The notes under the pieces are model-generated. The model had not been told where the DNA came from. It saw only the letters and a program-made list of their open reading frames with translations, and made no database searches. The position numbers and the translations under genes are program-made. From contig QZKK01000049.1 of the NCBI GenBank assembly GCA_003599475.1, positions 1 through 11,177 on the forward strand: a stretch of 11,177 nucleotides of DNA, read 5' to 3'. Below, one piece after another: positions 1 through 6,981 of this stretch; positions within the stretch are counted from its first letter, which is position 1, and each line of letters opens with the position of its first letter. This DNA comes from Desulfobacteraceae bacterium (GTDB lineage: Bacteria; Desulfobacterota; Desulfobacteria; Desulfobacterales; SURF-15).

Positions 1-193
1 TCGGTTTGGAGTTGATTCTTCCGATCTCCCAGAGCCGCACATATCCGCTTAGCCGTGCGATCCCATGGGAGTCCACGCCTCGCGCGTCCGCCGTCACCAA
101 AACATCGGAAGCGGTTGCGGCCTGTTCTTCCGAGCACCCGATCTTCAAAAACACCGCCCTGCAGAAATCCCTCAGCTTCTCGTATGAATACAT
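1..193 (-). CDS. Malate/L-lactate dehydrogenase-family oxidoreductase, N-terminal part (runs off left edge)
   Basis: The 64 visible residues start MYSYEKLRDF and match the N-terminus of the Ldh_2 family (malate, L-lactate, sulfolactate, ureidoglycolate and similar NAD(P)-dependent 2-hydroxyacid dehydrogenases). The tell-tale piece is ADARGVDSHGIARL at residues 36-49. In this family the His of the SHG motif (here residue 43) is thought to be catalytic. The ATG at 193 is chosen because GGGGAGGG lies a few bases upstream on the minus strand and the protein begins at the usual family start. The gene is the fourth in the row pheA-aroE-aroA-this gene, but a 479 bp repeat-filled gap separates it from aroA, so co-transcription is uncertain. 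Substrate cannot be told from this fragment. The family is clear; the exact function is not. Confidence 0.85.
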   Translation of the reverse strand, partial: MYSYEKLRDFCRAVFLKIGCSEEQAATASDVLVTADARGVDSHGIARLSGYVRLWEIGRINSKP

Positions 194-492
194 TCGCCCT
201 CCCCTTTTCCTTTCTCATAGGAACAGAAGTCAAGATGTCTGAAGTCAGAAGTCGGTAAGAACAAGAAAATCAGAAATTTCAAGCATCAAACTTAAAGTAA
301 AAATCACAAATCACAAGCATCAAATTCCAAACAATAATCAATAAGGCGAAAATTCCAATATTCAAAAAAAATTGGTCCGCGTCCCCTGCCCTATGCCCTC
401 TGCCATCCACTCATCCTCTCATCTTCTTTCGTTTTCCGGCCTCTGACTTCAGACCTCTGACCTCCGACTTCTATCCCTTCTTTGCGTCTTTG

Positions 493-542
493 CGAGCTTT
501 GCGTGTCGAAGCGAAGCGTAGATCCCGCTATCGGGGAGACCC
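493..542 (+). repeat. 50-bp perfect direct repeat, copy 1
   Basis: This 50-bp stretch recurs without a mismatch at 3236-3285. It starts inside an E word (CGAGCTTTGCGTG), continues with GTCGAAGCGAAGCGTAGATC and then CCCGCTATCGGGGAGACCC, which can form a small CCCG/CGGG hairpin around CTAT. The part after GCGTG is not made of the 7-9 bp words and looks like a separate cassette attached to E. Confidence 0.95.
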
Positions 543-654
543 TCTTGCTCTTCCCGACTGCTCTTCCCCTTTGCGCCTTAGCGAGCTTTGCGTGAGACCC
601 TCTTGCTCTTCCTGACTGCTCTTCCCCTTTGCGCCTTAGCGAGCTTTGCGTGAG
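541..654 (+). repeat. 58-bp tandem duplication within R1
   Basis: The unit from 541 repeats from 599 with a period of 58 bp and one substitution in the 56 comparable bases (C at 555, T at 613). Each unit contains CCTCTTGCTCTTCC, GACTGCTCTTCCCC and one E word. This shows local tandem growth of the block. Confidence 0.92.
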
Positions 655-672
655 CCTCTTGCCATTTGCTGT

Positions 673-1935
673 TCATCTGTCGTACAGTTTTTGAAAGACT
701 TCCCAGAATTCCGGAAATGACTTTTCCACACAGTGCTCTTCTTCGATGACGATTCCCGGTACACGCAATCCTGCAACAGCAAAGCTCATTGCGATCCTGT
801 GATCGTTGTAGGTATGAATCGAAGCACCCCTGGGGGCCCCCCCGGTAATGGAAAGCCCCGTACCGCAACGTTTGACTTCGATTCCCATTTTTTTAAGTTC
901 GGTGGATACGGCTGCCAGCCTGTCGCTTTCTTTTTCCGCAAGATGGGCAACGTTTCCGATCACCGTCGTTCCTTTCGCGAATGCCGCTGTGACCGCCAGG
1001 GTCGGGACCATGTCGGGCATATCCCCCATGTCTGCATCGATTCCCTTCAGCGGTCCGCCCACCACCCGGATTCCGTCTGCTTCATGGAAAACTCCACACC
1101 CCATCTTTTCCAAGAGATCAACAAGGCGAACATCTCCCTGTTTGGACCAGCGGGATACCCCCGGAACCCGGATATCGCCTCCGGTAACGGCCGCGGCCGC
1201 CCAGAAATAACCGGCTTGAGAAGCGTCGGCTTCCACCTCGTATGTACCGCTTCGGTAAATCTGCCCTCCACCGACTTTAAACTGCCGGTAGCCGTCCCGG
1301 CTCAGCGCGACTCCGAATTTTTCCATCACCTCCACTGTCATATCGACGTAAGGCTTTGAAACCGGTCCGTGGGAAACATCGATGATCAGTCCCTTTTCCG
1401 TATACGGTGCGACAAGGAGCAATCCGGAAAGAAACTGGCTGCTCTTTTCGCAGTTGATGACGGTGCGGCCTCCTGCGATCCTTCCCCCGGCAATCTCGAC
1501 CGGCGGGCAGCCGTTTTCGTGAATCGCTCGAACGGAAATGCCGATCTGAGACAGCCCATCGAGCAGGTCCTGAATCGGACGCTCCTGCATTCGCCTGCTT
1601 CCGGTCAAAAGGTATGTTCCGGTTCCGAGTGCGGCCACTGCAGTCAACAGCCGCATGGAAGTGCCGGAGTTCTCGAGACGGATGGGCTCGCTGGACGGCT
1701 TCAGCCTGCCCGAGTGTCCGTGAACGATGATCGGCTCTTTGTCCGCCTCGATGGGAATGCCGAACTGTCTCAATGCGTTCAGCGTCAGCAGCGTGTCCTG
1801 GCTCCTCAGACAGTTTGCGAGCGTACATAAACCCCCTGAAAGCGCCGCTGCGATCAACATGCGATGGGTATAGCTCTTTGAGCCGGGCACGGAAATCGTC
1901 TGCTTCGTAATTTTTGCCGGCTGTATCGCGATCAT
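673..1935 (-). CDS. aroA: 3-phosphoshikimate 1-carboxyvinyltransferase (EPSP synthase)
   Basis: This 420-residue protein has the normal full length for EPSP synthase, the cytoplasmic enzyme that joins PEP to shikimate-3-phosphate in the sixth shikimate step. Visible motifs: VPGSKSYTHR (residues 16-25, substrate-binding Lys and Arg), LENSGTSMRLL (87-97), RRMQERPIQDLL (114-125), SSQFLSGLLL (165-174), MPDMVPTLA (306-314, with Asp308 at the catalytic-base position), HLAEKESDRLAA (331-342) and YNDHRIAMSFA (376-386). Leu96 sits where E. coli AroA has Pro101, so this is not the enterobacterial-type site; no claim on inhibitor response is made. The ATG at 1935 gives the standard N-terminus, but no good Shine-Dalgarno is seen in the sequence before it, which comes just after a G repeat. 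The gene ends with TGA at 673, immediately before repeat E. It lies downstream of aroE with a 298 bp repeat gap. Confidence 0.97.
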   Translation of the reverse strand: MIAIQPAKITKQTISVPGSKSYTHRMLIAAALSGGLCTLANCLRSQDTLLTLNALRQFGIPIEADKEPIIVHGHSGRLKPSSEPIRLENSGTSMRLLTAVAALGTGTYLLTGSRRMQERPIQDLLDGLSQIGISVRAIHENGCPPVEIAGGRIAGGRTVINCEKSSQFLSGLLLVAPYTEKGLIIDVSHGPVSKPYVDMTVEVMEKFGVALSRDGYRQFKVGGGQIYRSGTYEVEADASQAGYFWAAAAVTGGDIRVPGVSRWSKQGDVRLVDLLEKMGCGVFHEADGIRVVGGPLKGIDADMGDMPDMVPTLAVTAAFAKGTTVIGNVAHLAEKESDRLAAVSTELKKMGIEVKRCGTGLSITGGAPRGASIHTYNDHRIAMSFAVAGLRVPGIVIEEEHCVEKSFPEFWEVFQKLYDR

Positions 1936-1954
1936 GGTAAAACCGTTAAGCTTT

Positions 1955-2253
1955 GAGATCGTTGCACGTTACACGTTGAAATCGTTGCACGTTGAAATCG
2001 AAAATCACAAATTCCAAGCACCAAAAGCCAAACAATAATCAATAAGTCAAAATTCCAATACTCAAACAAAATTCAACGTCTCCGCGTCCCCGCGTCCCCC
2101 CGTCCCCGCGCCCTCTGCCCTTTGCCATCCACTCATCTTCTAAACTTCTAATCTTCTTGCTCTTCTTTGCGCCTTCGCGTCTTTGCGTGAGACCCTCTTG
2201 CTCTTTGCTCTTATTGACTTCCGACTTCCGACTTCAGACCTCTGACTTCTGCC
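1955..2253 (+). repeat. Composite intergenic repeat block R2 (between aroE and aroA)
   Basis: The most complete and orderly copy of the block, reading on the plus strand G (1955-2000), A (2000-2075), B (2076-2111), C (2111-2135), D (2136-2163), E (2164-2212), F (2214-2253). The genes here are on the minus strand, so transcription leaves aroE through F, E, D, C, B and A and reaches aroA after G. F overlaps the last codons and stop of aroE, and G ends about 20 bp before the aroA start codon. No independent promoter stands out. Confidence 0.92.
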
Positions 2254-3070
2254 TTCCCTGACCACCGAGCGCTTCCATCACGGCATCCCTCATGATATCG
2301 ATCGGTGCTTCCCGTCCGGTCCACAGTTTAAATTGATGTGCCCCCTGGTATACGAACATGCCGATACCCTCGATGGTTGGGCACCCCTTGGCCGCGGCCT
2401 CACGCAGAAGGCGGGTTTCAAGCGGGTTATACACGATATCCATGACCGCCGTCTCCTTGCGGATCGATGTCGCCGGTATGGGCATCGATTCCGTACGAGG
2501 CGTCATTCCAACCGGTGTCGTGTTGATCAGGATGTCGCAGTCCAATTCGAGATCGTCTTTGAGCAGGCTGAATCCGGCGCCAAGCGCTCCAGCCAGTTCC
2601 TCTCCCTTTTGGAGCGTGCGGTTTACGATCCGGACCTTGGCTCCTTCCGAAACAAGGCCGAAGCCGATGGCCCTGGCCGCTCCTCCCGCCCCGATGATGT
2701 ATACGCTCTTGCCTCTGATCGACACCCGCTCTTTGAGCGCACCGATCGCCCCGGGGGCATCGGTGTTGTAACCGCTCAAGCGGCCCCCCCTGTTTACGAC
2801 GGTGTTTACGGCGCCGATTCGACGCGCCGTTTCATCGATTTCATCTAAAAAATCCATGATCGAAATTTTATGAGGGATCGTCACGCTGGTCCCCCGGATG
2901 CCCAAAGCGCGTATCCCGCAGATTGCATCCTCCACATTTTCAACCGGAAAGGCGACAAAGACCCCATTGAACCCCGAATGCGCAAAAGCCCGGTTGTGCA
3001 TCAGCGGGCTCAGGCTATGGGCGACAGGGTTGCCGATGACCCCGTATAGCTGCGTGCATGCATCAATCAT
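2234..3070 (-). CDS. aroE: Shikimate dehydrogenase (NADP+)
   Basis: From the ATG at 3070 this is a 278-residue protein, the usual length for AroE, which reduces 3-dehydroshikimate to shikimate with NADPH in the cytoplasm. Motifs: GNPVAHSLSPLMHN (residues 13-26, shikimate-binding Ser pair), TIPHK (64-68, Lys68 at the catalytic position), GAVNTVV (86-92), GYNTDAPG (100-107, Asp104 of the catalytic pair), IIGAGGAARA (125-134, dinucleotide loop), NRT (150-152, NADP phosphate region), INTTPVGM (182-189) and YQGAHQFKLWTG (241-252). The start at 3070 is preferred over an in-frame ATG at 3085 because GGGGG lies six bases before it; the frame stays open to 3145, but that part is translated repeat A. 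The last residues (QKSEV) are encoded by repeat F, which also supplies the stop. It sits between pheA and aroA. Confidence 0.96.
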   Translation of the reverse strand: MIDACTQLYGVIGNPVAHSLSPLMHNRAFAHSGFNGVFVAFPVENVEDAICGIRALGIRGTSVTIPHKISIMDFLDEIDETARRIGAVNTVVNRGGRLSGYNTDAPGAIGALKERVSIRGKSVYIIGAGGAARAIGFGLVSEGAKVRIVNRTLQKGEELAGALGAGFSLLKDDLELDCDILINTTPVGMTPRTESMPIPATSIRKETAVMDIVYNPLETRLLREAAAKGCPTIEGIGMFVYQGAHQFKLWTGREAPIDIMRDAVMEALGGQGRQKSEV

Positions 3071-3095
3071 TCGAAACCCCCACATCCGATTTAAA

Positions 3096-3515
3096 AGAAA
3101 ATCACAAATTCCAAGCACCAAGGGGAAGAAAATCACAAATTCCAAGCATCAAATTCCAAACAATAAGACAAAAAGACAAAAAATCACAATAATCAAACAA
3201 TTAAAACCACTTAGCGCTCTCCCTTTGCACCTTATCGAGCTTTGCGTGTCGAAGCGAAGCGTAGATCCCGCTATCGGGGAGACCCGCTCTTCGCTCTTCC
3301 TCTGACCTCCGACTTCAGACATCTGACTTCTCTCCGTGTCCCCGCGTCCCCGCGTCTCTTCCCTCTGTCCTATGCCCTCTGCTCTATGCTCTTTGCCATC
3401 CACGAATCTTCTAATCTTCTCGCCCTTCTTTGCGCCTTAGCGAGCTTTGCGTGAGCCTCTTGCCCTTTGCTCTTTCTGACTTCTGACCTCCGACTTCTGA
3501 CTTCTGACTTCTGGC
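3096..3515 (+). repeat. Composite intergenic repeat block R3 (between pheA and aroE)
   Basis: Reads on the plus strand A (3096-3206, with the A word partly duplicated), E plus the 50-bp cassette (3222-3285), F (3300-3331), B (3332-3358), C (3359-3408), D (3409-3428), E (3429-3474), F (3475-3515). It is the B-C-D-E-F series preceded by an extra E-F pair, which suggests growth by adding modules. It lies 12 bp downstream of the pheA stop and ends about 25 bp before the aroE start. No promoter is recognisable, although the AT-rich A module directly before aroE could hold one. Confidence 0.92.
3236..3285 (+). repeat. 50-bp perfect direct repeat, copy 2
   Basis: Identical over 50 bp to 493-542. 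The flanks differ: copy 1 is followed by CTCTTGCTCTT words, copy 2 by GCTCTTCGCTC. Perfect identity over a length well above that of the surrounding words suggests recent copying or strong constraint. Confidence 0.95.
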
Positions 3516-3527
3516 TCTTCCCGCTCT

Positions 3528-4613
3528 TCACTTGACCTCGTTTGCCCTCGGATAAGATCCCAGCCATTTCAGAAAAAGACAGAGCGGCCTCATCCGATCG
3601 ATTGTTGCCTGGATATTCGGGTCGGCCATGTGTCCTTCGAAATCGACGAAGAACATGTAGCTCCAGTTTTCGTGTTTGCTCGGCCGTGATTCCAATTTGA
3701 CCATGTTGGTTCCGGATTCGGAAATCGGCTGCAATACCTTGTAGAGGGCGCCGGGCACATGCGATGTCACGAACATCACCGAGGTTTTGTCCCGTCCGGT
3801 CGGACGGATATTGTTTTTTCCGATCACCAGGAACCTCGTGACATTTCTTGAAGTGTCTTCGATCTTGGATGCAACGACCTGAAGTTTGTAGAGTTGAGCC
3901 GCTTCCCGGCTGGCAATCGCTGCGGTGCCGGTTTCCTCCGACGCTTTCCGTGCCGCTTCGGCCGTGCTGCTGCATTCGGTCAATACGCATCCGGCGAGAT
4001 TCTTCTGCAGCCATTGACGGCATTGGGCAAATGCATGAGGATGGGAGTAGATGCTTCGAATATCCCCGACTGTCCCGGATTTGGACAGAAGATCGTGGGA
4101 GATCGAATGGTATATTTCCGCACAGATCTTCAGTTCCGATTCGGCGAAAAGATCCAGAGTGTAGTTTACGGCGCCTTCGATCGAATTTTCCACCGGCACC
4201 ACGCCGAAATGATAGAGGTCTTTTTCGACCCCTCCGAATATGTCCGAGATTCCGGCCTGAGGAATAAAAGATACCGACCGGCCGAAATGATTGATGGCGG
4301 CAATGTGGGTAAAGGTTGCCTCCGGGCCGAGATAGGCAATCTTTTGGGGACTCTGGATCTCTCGTGCCGCGGCGATGATTTCCGTGAAAATGTGTCGAAG
4401 GGCATGGCTGCTGATGGGCCCCCGATTGTCTCCCTGAAGCTTTTGAATCAGCTCGCTTTCCCGGGCGCTGTCGAACACATGATCTCCCTCCCTGTTCTTG
4501 ATGGCTCCGATATCCTTCGCCTTGAGCAGCCGCCGATTGATGAGGTCAAGAATATTTCGATCGATTTCATCGATTTCTGTGCGAATCCGCTTGATTTCAT
4601 CCTTTCTGTTCAT
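3528..4613 (-). CDS. pheA: Bifunctional chorismate mutase / prephenate dehydratase (P-protein)
   Basis: This 361-residue protein converts chorismate to prephenate and then to phenylpyruvate, the committed branch to phenylalanine. Domains in order: AroQ-type chorismate mutase (about 1-88; IRTEIDEIDRNILDLINRR, IGAIKN and DSARESEL carry the expected Arg/Lys/Glu residues); prephenate dehydratase (about 91-266; YLGPEATFTH at 94-103, VVPVENSIEGAVN at 138-150, YSHPHAFAQC at 189-198, and NVTRFLVIG at 257-265 containing the catalytic Thr of TRF); and a C-terminal ACT domain (about 277-350) with GAL (288-290) and ESRP (308-311), the motifs for phenylalanine binding. Feedback inhibition by Phe is therefore expected. 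The ATG at 4613 is chosen; a TTG at 4631 in the same frame is possible, and neither has a strong Shine-Dalgarno. It is the first gene of the row, divergent from the ZIP gene. The stop is 12 bp from repeat F. Confidence 0.96.
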   Translation of the reverse strand: MNRKDEIKRIRTEIDEIDRNILDLINRRLLKAKDIGAIKNREGDHVFDSARESELIQKLQGDNRGPISSHALRHIFTEIIAAAREIQSPQKIAYLGPEATFTHIAAINHFGRSVSFIPQAGISDIFGGVEKDLYHFGVVPVENSIEGAVNYTLDLFAESELKICAEIYHSISHDLLSKSGTVGDIRSIYSHPHAFAQCRQWLQKNLAGCVLTECSSTAEAARKASEETGTAAIASREAAQLYKLQVVASKIEDTSRNVTRFLVIGKNNIRPTGRDKTSVMFVTSHVPGALYKVLQPISESGTNMVKLESRPSKHENWSYMFFVDFEGHMADPNIQATIDRMRPLCLFLKWLGSYPRANEVK

Positions 4614-4688
4614 CACCTGTTCCAGTCGCAATGTTCAGCAGCCGACCCTTTCAATCATCGAAGGTGGCAGCGCATCATAAAGTTTTGA

Positions 4689-4717
4689 GATTAACCGATT
4701 GTACTCAGAACCGTCAA
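4689..4717 (-). promoter_or_regulatory. Possible sigma70-like promoter for pheA
   Basis: On the minus strand TTGACG (4717-4712) is followed after 17 bp by TTAATC (4694-4689). The -35 box is 5/6 to consensus, the -10 box is poor. It would give a leader of roughly 70 bases before the pheA ATG. Weak support. Confidence 0.25.
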
Positions 4718-4857
4718 CACAAAAGTGGTCAGTCTCGCTGTATGAAACTGCAAGATCGATCCGGCACAGAGCCCCGGTGAAATGAAAAGAAAGATCTCAG
4801 TCGGATCTGGGCAACGGCTATGGCTGAAGCCGAACTCCTTGACGATCTCTTTGGTTA

Positions 4858-4887
4858 TTGACATTTCGGAGGAATTTAAAATATTTA
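4858..4887 (+). promoter_or_regulatory. Possible sigma70-like promoter for the ZIP gene
   Basis: A consensus TTGACA (4858-4863) is followed after 18 bp by TATTTA (4882-4887) in an AT-rich stretch, about 70 bp before the ZIP start codon. A GGAGGAATTT within the spacer is not followed by a usable start. Position and boxes fit, but this is by eye only. Confidence 0.45.
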
Positions 4888-4955
4888 TGGATTCGAGGGA
4901 ATTACCGGAATCTGCCGGCTCAAAATTGAAAATTCACCGGATCGGGAAATGATCG

Positions 4956-5768
4956 ATGGTCGACTGGTTTCGTGAACTGCACCCTGTTCTTCAGGCATTG
5001 TCGGCAACGCTGTTTACCTGGTTTCTTACGGCGCTGGGAGCCGGACTGGTTTTTTTCTTTCGATCCATTCAACGCAAAGTCCTGGACGGAATGCTCGGTT
5101 TCGCCGCCGGGGTCATGATTGCCGCAAGCTACTGGTCTTTGCTGGCGCCGGCGATCGAGATGGCCGAAGAATCCGGAGGGCCGGCATGGCTTCCGGCGAC
5201 CACAGGGTTTATGCTCGGGGGGTTTTTTCTATGGTGCATCGATCGGATCCTTCCCCACCTGCACCTCGGTTTCCCCACGCATGAAGCCGAGGGGATCCCT
5301 ACCCACTGGCGCAGAAGCGTCCTTTTGGTTCTTGCAATCACCCTCCACAACATTCCGGAAGGTCTGGCTGTCGGGGTTGCATTCGGTGCACTTTCTGCCG
5401 ATTTTCCTTCAGCCTCCCTGGCCGGAGCGACCGCTCTGGCGTTAGGAATCGGCATCCAGAATTTCCCCGAGGGAACGGCCGTATCGGTGCCGCTCAGGCG
5501 CGAGGGTCTTTCACGGATGAAGAGTTTCTGGTATGGCCAGCTTTCCGGTGTCGTAGAGCCTTTTGCCGGCGTTCTCGGAGCGATCGCCGTAATCGTCATG
5601 AAACCGATCCTGCCGTATGCGTTGTCGTTTGCGGCCGGAGCTATGATCTATGTGGTTGTCGAGGAACTCATCCCGGAATCTCAGCTCGAAGAGCACACCG
5701 ACATTTCGACGGTTGGAACGATGTTGGGGTTTTCCGTGATGATGACGCTGGATGTGGCACTCGGGTAG
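4956..5768 (+). CDS. ZIP-family divalent metal transporter (GufA/ZupT-like)
   Basis: A 270-residue hydrophobic inner-membrane protein with about eight membrane segments, the size of bacterial ZIP carriers. These move Zn2+, Fe2+ or other divalent metals toward the cytoplasm. The two signature helices are plain: [14 protein letters not shown] (residues 131-144) and [10 protein letters not shown] (168-177), whose His/Asn/Glu side chains line the metal site, followed by EPFAGVLGA (201-209) and VEELIPES (235-242). The loop between segments three and four (about 100-117: [18 protein letters not shown]) is rich in His and acidic residues, as in family members that capture metal there. Start ATG 4956 has only a weak upstream GGGAAA. 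It is divergent from pheA. The TAG stop is followed within 8 bp by a repeat block. Metal specificity cannot be read from sequence; gufA-like is the closer resemblance. Confidence 0.93.
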   Translation: MVDWFRELHPVLQALSATLFTWFLTALGAGLVFFFRSIQRKVLDGMLGFAAGVMIAASYWSLLAPAIEMAEESGGPAWLPATTGFMLGGFFLWCIDRILPHLHLGFPTHEAEGIPTHWRRSVLLVLAITLHNIPEGLAVGVAFGALSADFPSASLAGATALALGIGIQNFPEGTAVSVPLRREGLSRMKSFWYGQLSGVVEPFAGVLGAIAVIVMKPILPYALSFAAGAMIYVVVEELIPESQLEEHTDISTVGTMLGFSVMMTLDVALG

Positions 5769-5775
5769 GGGGCAT

Positions 5776-6136
5776 GAGGAAGAGACGCGGGGACGCGGGG
5801 ACACGGAGAGCCGGAAGTCAGAGGTCAGAGGTCAGAAGTCGGAAGTCGGAGGTCGGAGGTCAACGTGCAACGATTTCAACGATTTCAACGCCTTCAACGA
5901 TTTCAACGTGCAACGGTTCCATTGGTCTCACGCAAAGCTCGCCAAGGCGCAAAGACGAAGATGAGTGGATGGCAAATGGCAGAGGGCATAGGTTTCTTGA
6001 ATTTTGTTTGATTATTGTGATTTCTTTGTCTTTTTTTGTCTTATTGTTTGGAATTTGATGCTTGTGATTTGTGATTTTCTTTTGATTATTGCTTGGAATT
6101 TGTGATCTTCTTCGCAACGTGCAACGTGCAACGATT
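5776..6136 (-). repeat. Composite intergenic repeat block R4 (between the ZIP gene and the PrmA-like gene)
   Basis: The same word families as in the left half but on the opposite strand, matching the plus-strand direction of the preceding ZIP gene. Plus-strand order of the complements: B (5776-5811), F (5812-5862), G (5863-5915, with CAACGATTT units at 5868-5903), E (5926-5956), C (5960-5992), A (5998-6110), G (6113-6136). The last G abuts the GTG start of the next gene. No gene, terminator or promoter is recognisable. Confidence 0.92.
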
Positions 6137-6138
6137 CA

Positions 6139-6981
6139 GTGAACTCGATACGGGAAGACATCCTCGACATCGTCTTGGGCAGTGGGAACGATCTTACGCC
6201 GGCAGAGCTGCAAAATCGCCTTTTCCACGAGTCTGCGCTTACGAAAGCCCAGGTTAGAGCCGCCATCAGGGTTCTGGTCGAAGATGGACTGCTCGGCTAT
6301 TCTTGCCGCCATGGGCATACGGTTGTCGAAAGATCGTTTTCCAAACCCGTCAGGATTTCAAAAGGAATCGTCGTCAAACCCCCGCGGGTATCTTTTGCGG
6401 CCGAACCGAACGATGTGGTGATCGAAATTGCGTCCGGCGCCGCTTTTGGAAGCGGCATCCATCCGACCACCCGCATCGCGCTTCGAGGGCTGGAGTTTCT
6501 TTTCAAAGAAGCCCCTTATGAAAAGAAAAAGGCGCACACCGCCGCCCTGGATATCGGAACCGGATCCGGTATCCTCGCGATTGCCGCGCTGCATTTCGGG
6601 GTTTCTTTCGCCGTCGGCACAGACATCGATCCCTGCGCCAGATGCGAAGCTGTAGAGAATGCGGCAAAAAACGGCTTCGACGGCAGGTTCGTTGTTCTGG
6701 ATACCCCGGTGGAAGACATTTCCGACCACTTCGATCCGATCATCGCCAACCTGAGGACCCCGACGCTCCTTCGAATCGGATCGAAGCTTTCTCAAATATG
6801 TAAAGCATCCGGGGCTGTTGTTCTTTCCGGAATCCGGATCGAAGAATCGAAAACCGTCTGCCGCGCATACGAAAGCTTTCGATTCGAAAATGCCTGGTAT
6901 GCGGAAGAGCAGCAATGGTGCGGTTTCGTTTTCCTGGAAAGATCGGGATCCTCCCACGCAAAGCTCGCCCCAGTGAAATGA
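6139..6981 (+). CDS. PrmA-like SAM-dependent methyltransferase with N-terminal winged-helix-like domain
   Basis: A 280-residue protein. The C-terminal two thirds is a class I methyltransferase most like ribosomal protein L11 methyltransferase: FGSGIHPTT (103-111, PrmA-type), ALDIGTGSGILAIAA (136-150, SAM motif I), GTDIDPCARCEAVENA (160-175), DPIIANLRTPTL (199-210, where PrmA has its Asn-containing catalytic loop) and SGIRIEE (230-236). The first 75 or so residues lack the usual PrmA substrate-binding domain and instead resemble a winged helix (helices around 5-13, 20-32, 35-50, wing about 52-65). Target is thus uncertain: L11 or another protein. GTG 6139 is the only start before the conserved part; no Shine-Dalgarno is present because repeat G fills the upstream region. 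The C-terminus SHAKLAPVK is translated repeat E. It is convergent with the ModF-like gene. Confidence 0.85.
   Translation: MNSIREDILDIVLGSGNDLTPAELQNRLFHESALTKAQVRAAIRVLVEDGLLGYSCRHGHTVVERSFSKPVRISKGIVVKPPRVSFAAEPNDVVIEIASGAAFGSGIHPTTRIALRGLEFLFKEAPYEKKKAHTAALDIGTGSGILAIAALHFGVSFAVGTDIDPCARCEAVENAAKNGFDGRFVVLDTPVEDISDHFDPIIANLRTPTLLRIGSKLSQICKASGAVVLSGIRIEESKTVCRAYESFRFENAWYAEEQQWCGFVFLERSGSSHAKLAPVK

Larger units (their letters stand above)
234..672 (+). repeat. Composite intergenic repeat block R1 (between aroA and the dehydrogenase gene)
   Basis: A non-coding block made of short word families. As read on the plus strand the families are: A, A-rich (AAAATCACAAATTCCAAGCA type); B, CGCGTCCC period 8; C, CCCTCTGCCATCCACTCATC; D, TTCTAATCTTCTTGCTCTTC; E, TTTGCGCCTTAGCGAGCTTT followed by GCGTGAG; F, GACTTCT period 7; G, CAACGATTT or its complement, period 7-9. 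Here the order is: an inverted F piece (237-254), A (about 266-370), a trace of B (378-384), C (385-426), F (439-474), then three E copies (477-660). The block begins right at the aroA stop and ends about 40 bp before the dehydrogenase start. No gene or clear promoter is visible inside. Read in the direction of aroA transcription it is purine-rich, then U-rich. Confidence 0.9.
4614..4955. other. Divergent intergenic region between pheA and the ZIP gene, free of repeats
   Basis: 342 bp holding the 5' ends of two divergent genes. None of the A-G repeat words occurs here. Possible promoters for each direction are listed separately. No leader peptide rich in Phe, no attenuator hairpin and no riboswitch could be recognised by eye. 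The segment 4725-4855 shows no clear structure. Confidence 0.7.

Noticed and set aside
520..540. The CCCG-CTAT-CGGG hairpin in the 50-bp repeat as an intrinsic terminator
   Set aside because: The stem is only about four to five base pairs and no U tract follows on either strand.
234..672. CRISPR array in the repeat-rich gaps
   Set aside because: The repeat units are 7-9 bp, contiguous and degenerate, with no unique spacers of constant length and no cas genes.
673..1830. Long open frames on the plus strand and other minus frames across aroA
   Set aside because: They are shadows of aroA with no family motifs; the aroA frame explains the region completely.
1955..2253. Insertion sequence or MITE
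   Set aside because: No terminal inverted repeats, no target-site duplication and no transposase remnant could be seen; blocks differ in length and module content.
3071..3145. An upstream start giving AroE a 25-residue hydrophobic N-terminus like a signal peptide
   Set aside because: Those codons are translated A-repeat sequence, AroE is cytoplasmic, and the ATG at 3070 has the right family start and a GGGGG stretch before it.
3149..4023. Open frames on the minus strand rich in SEVRSRRSEVR or HAKLAKAQRR
   Set aside because: They are translations of repeats F and E, partly joined to an out-of-frame read of pheA. The same applies to frames at 578-868, 5752-6117 and 6792-7229.
4614..4631. TTG start at 4631 for pheA
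   Set aside because: It adds six residues before the normal chorismate mutase N-terminus; it has no better ribosome site than ATG 4613. Not excluded.
5776..6136. A small protein-coding gene across the ZIP-PrmA gap
   Set aside because: The candidate frames consist of repeat words only, with no ribosome binding site and no family likeness.
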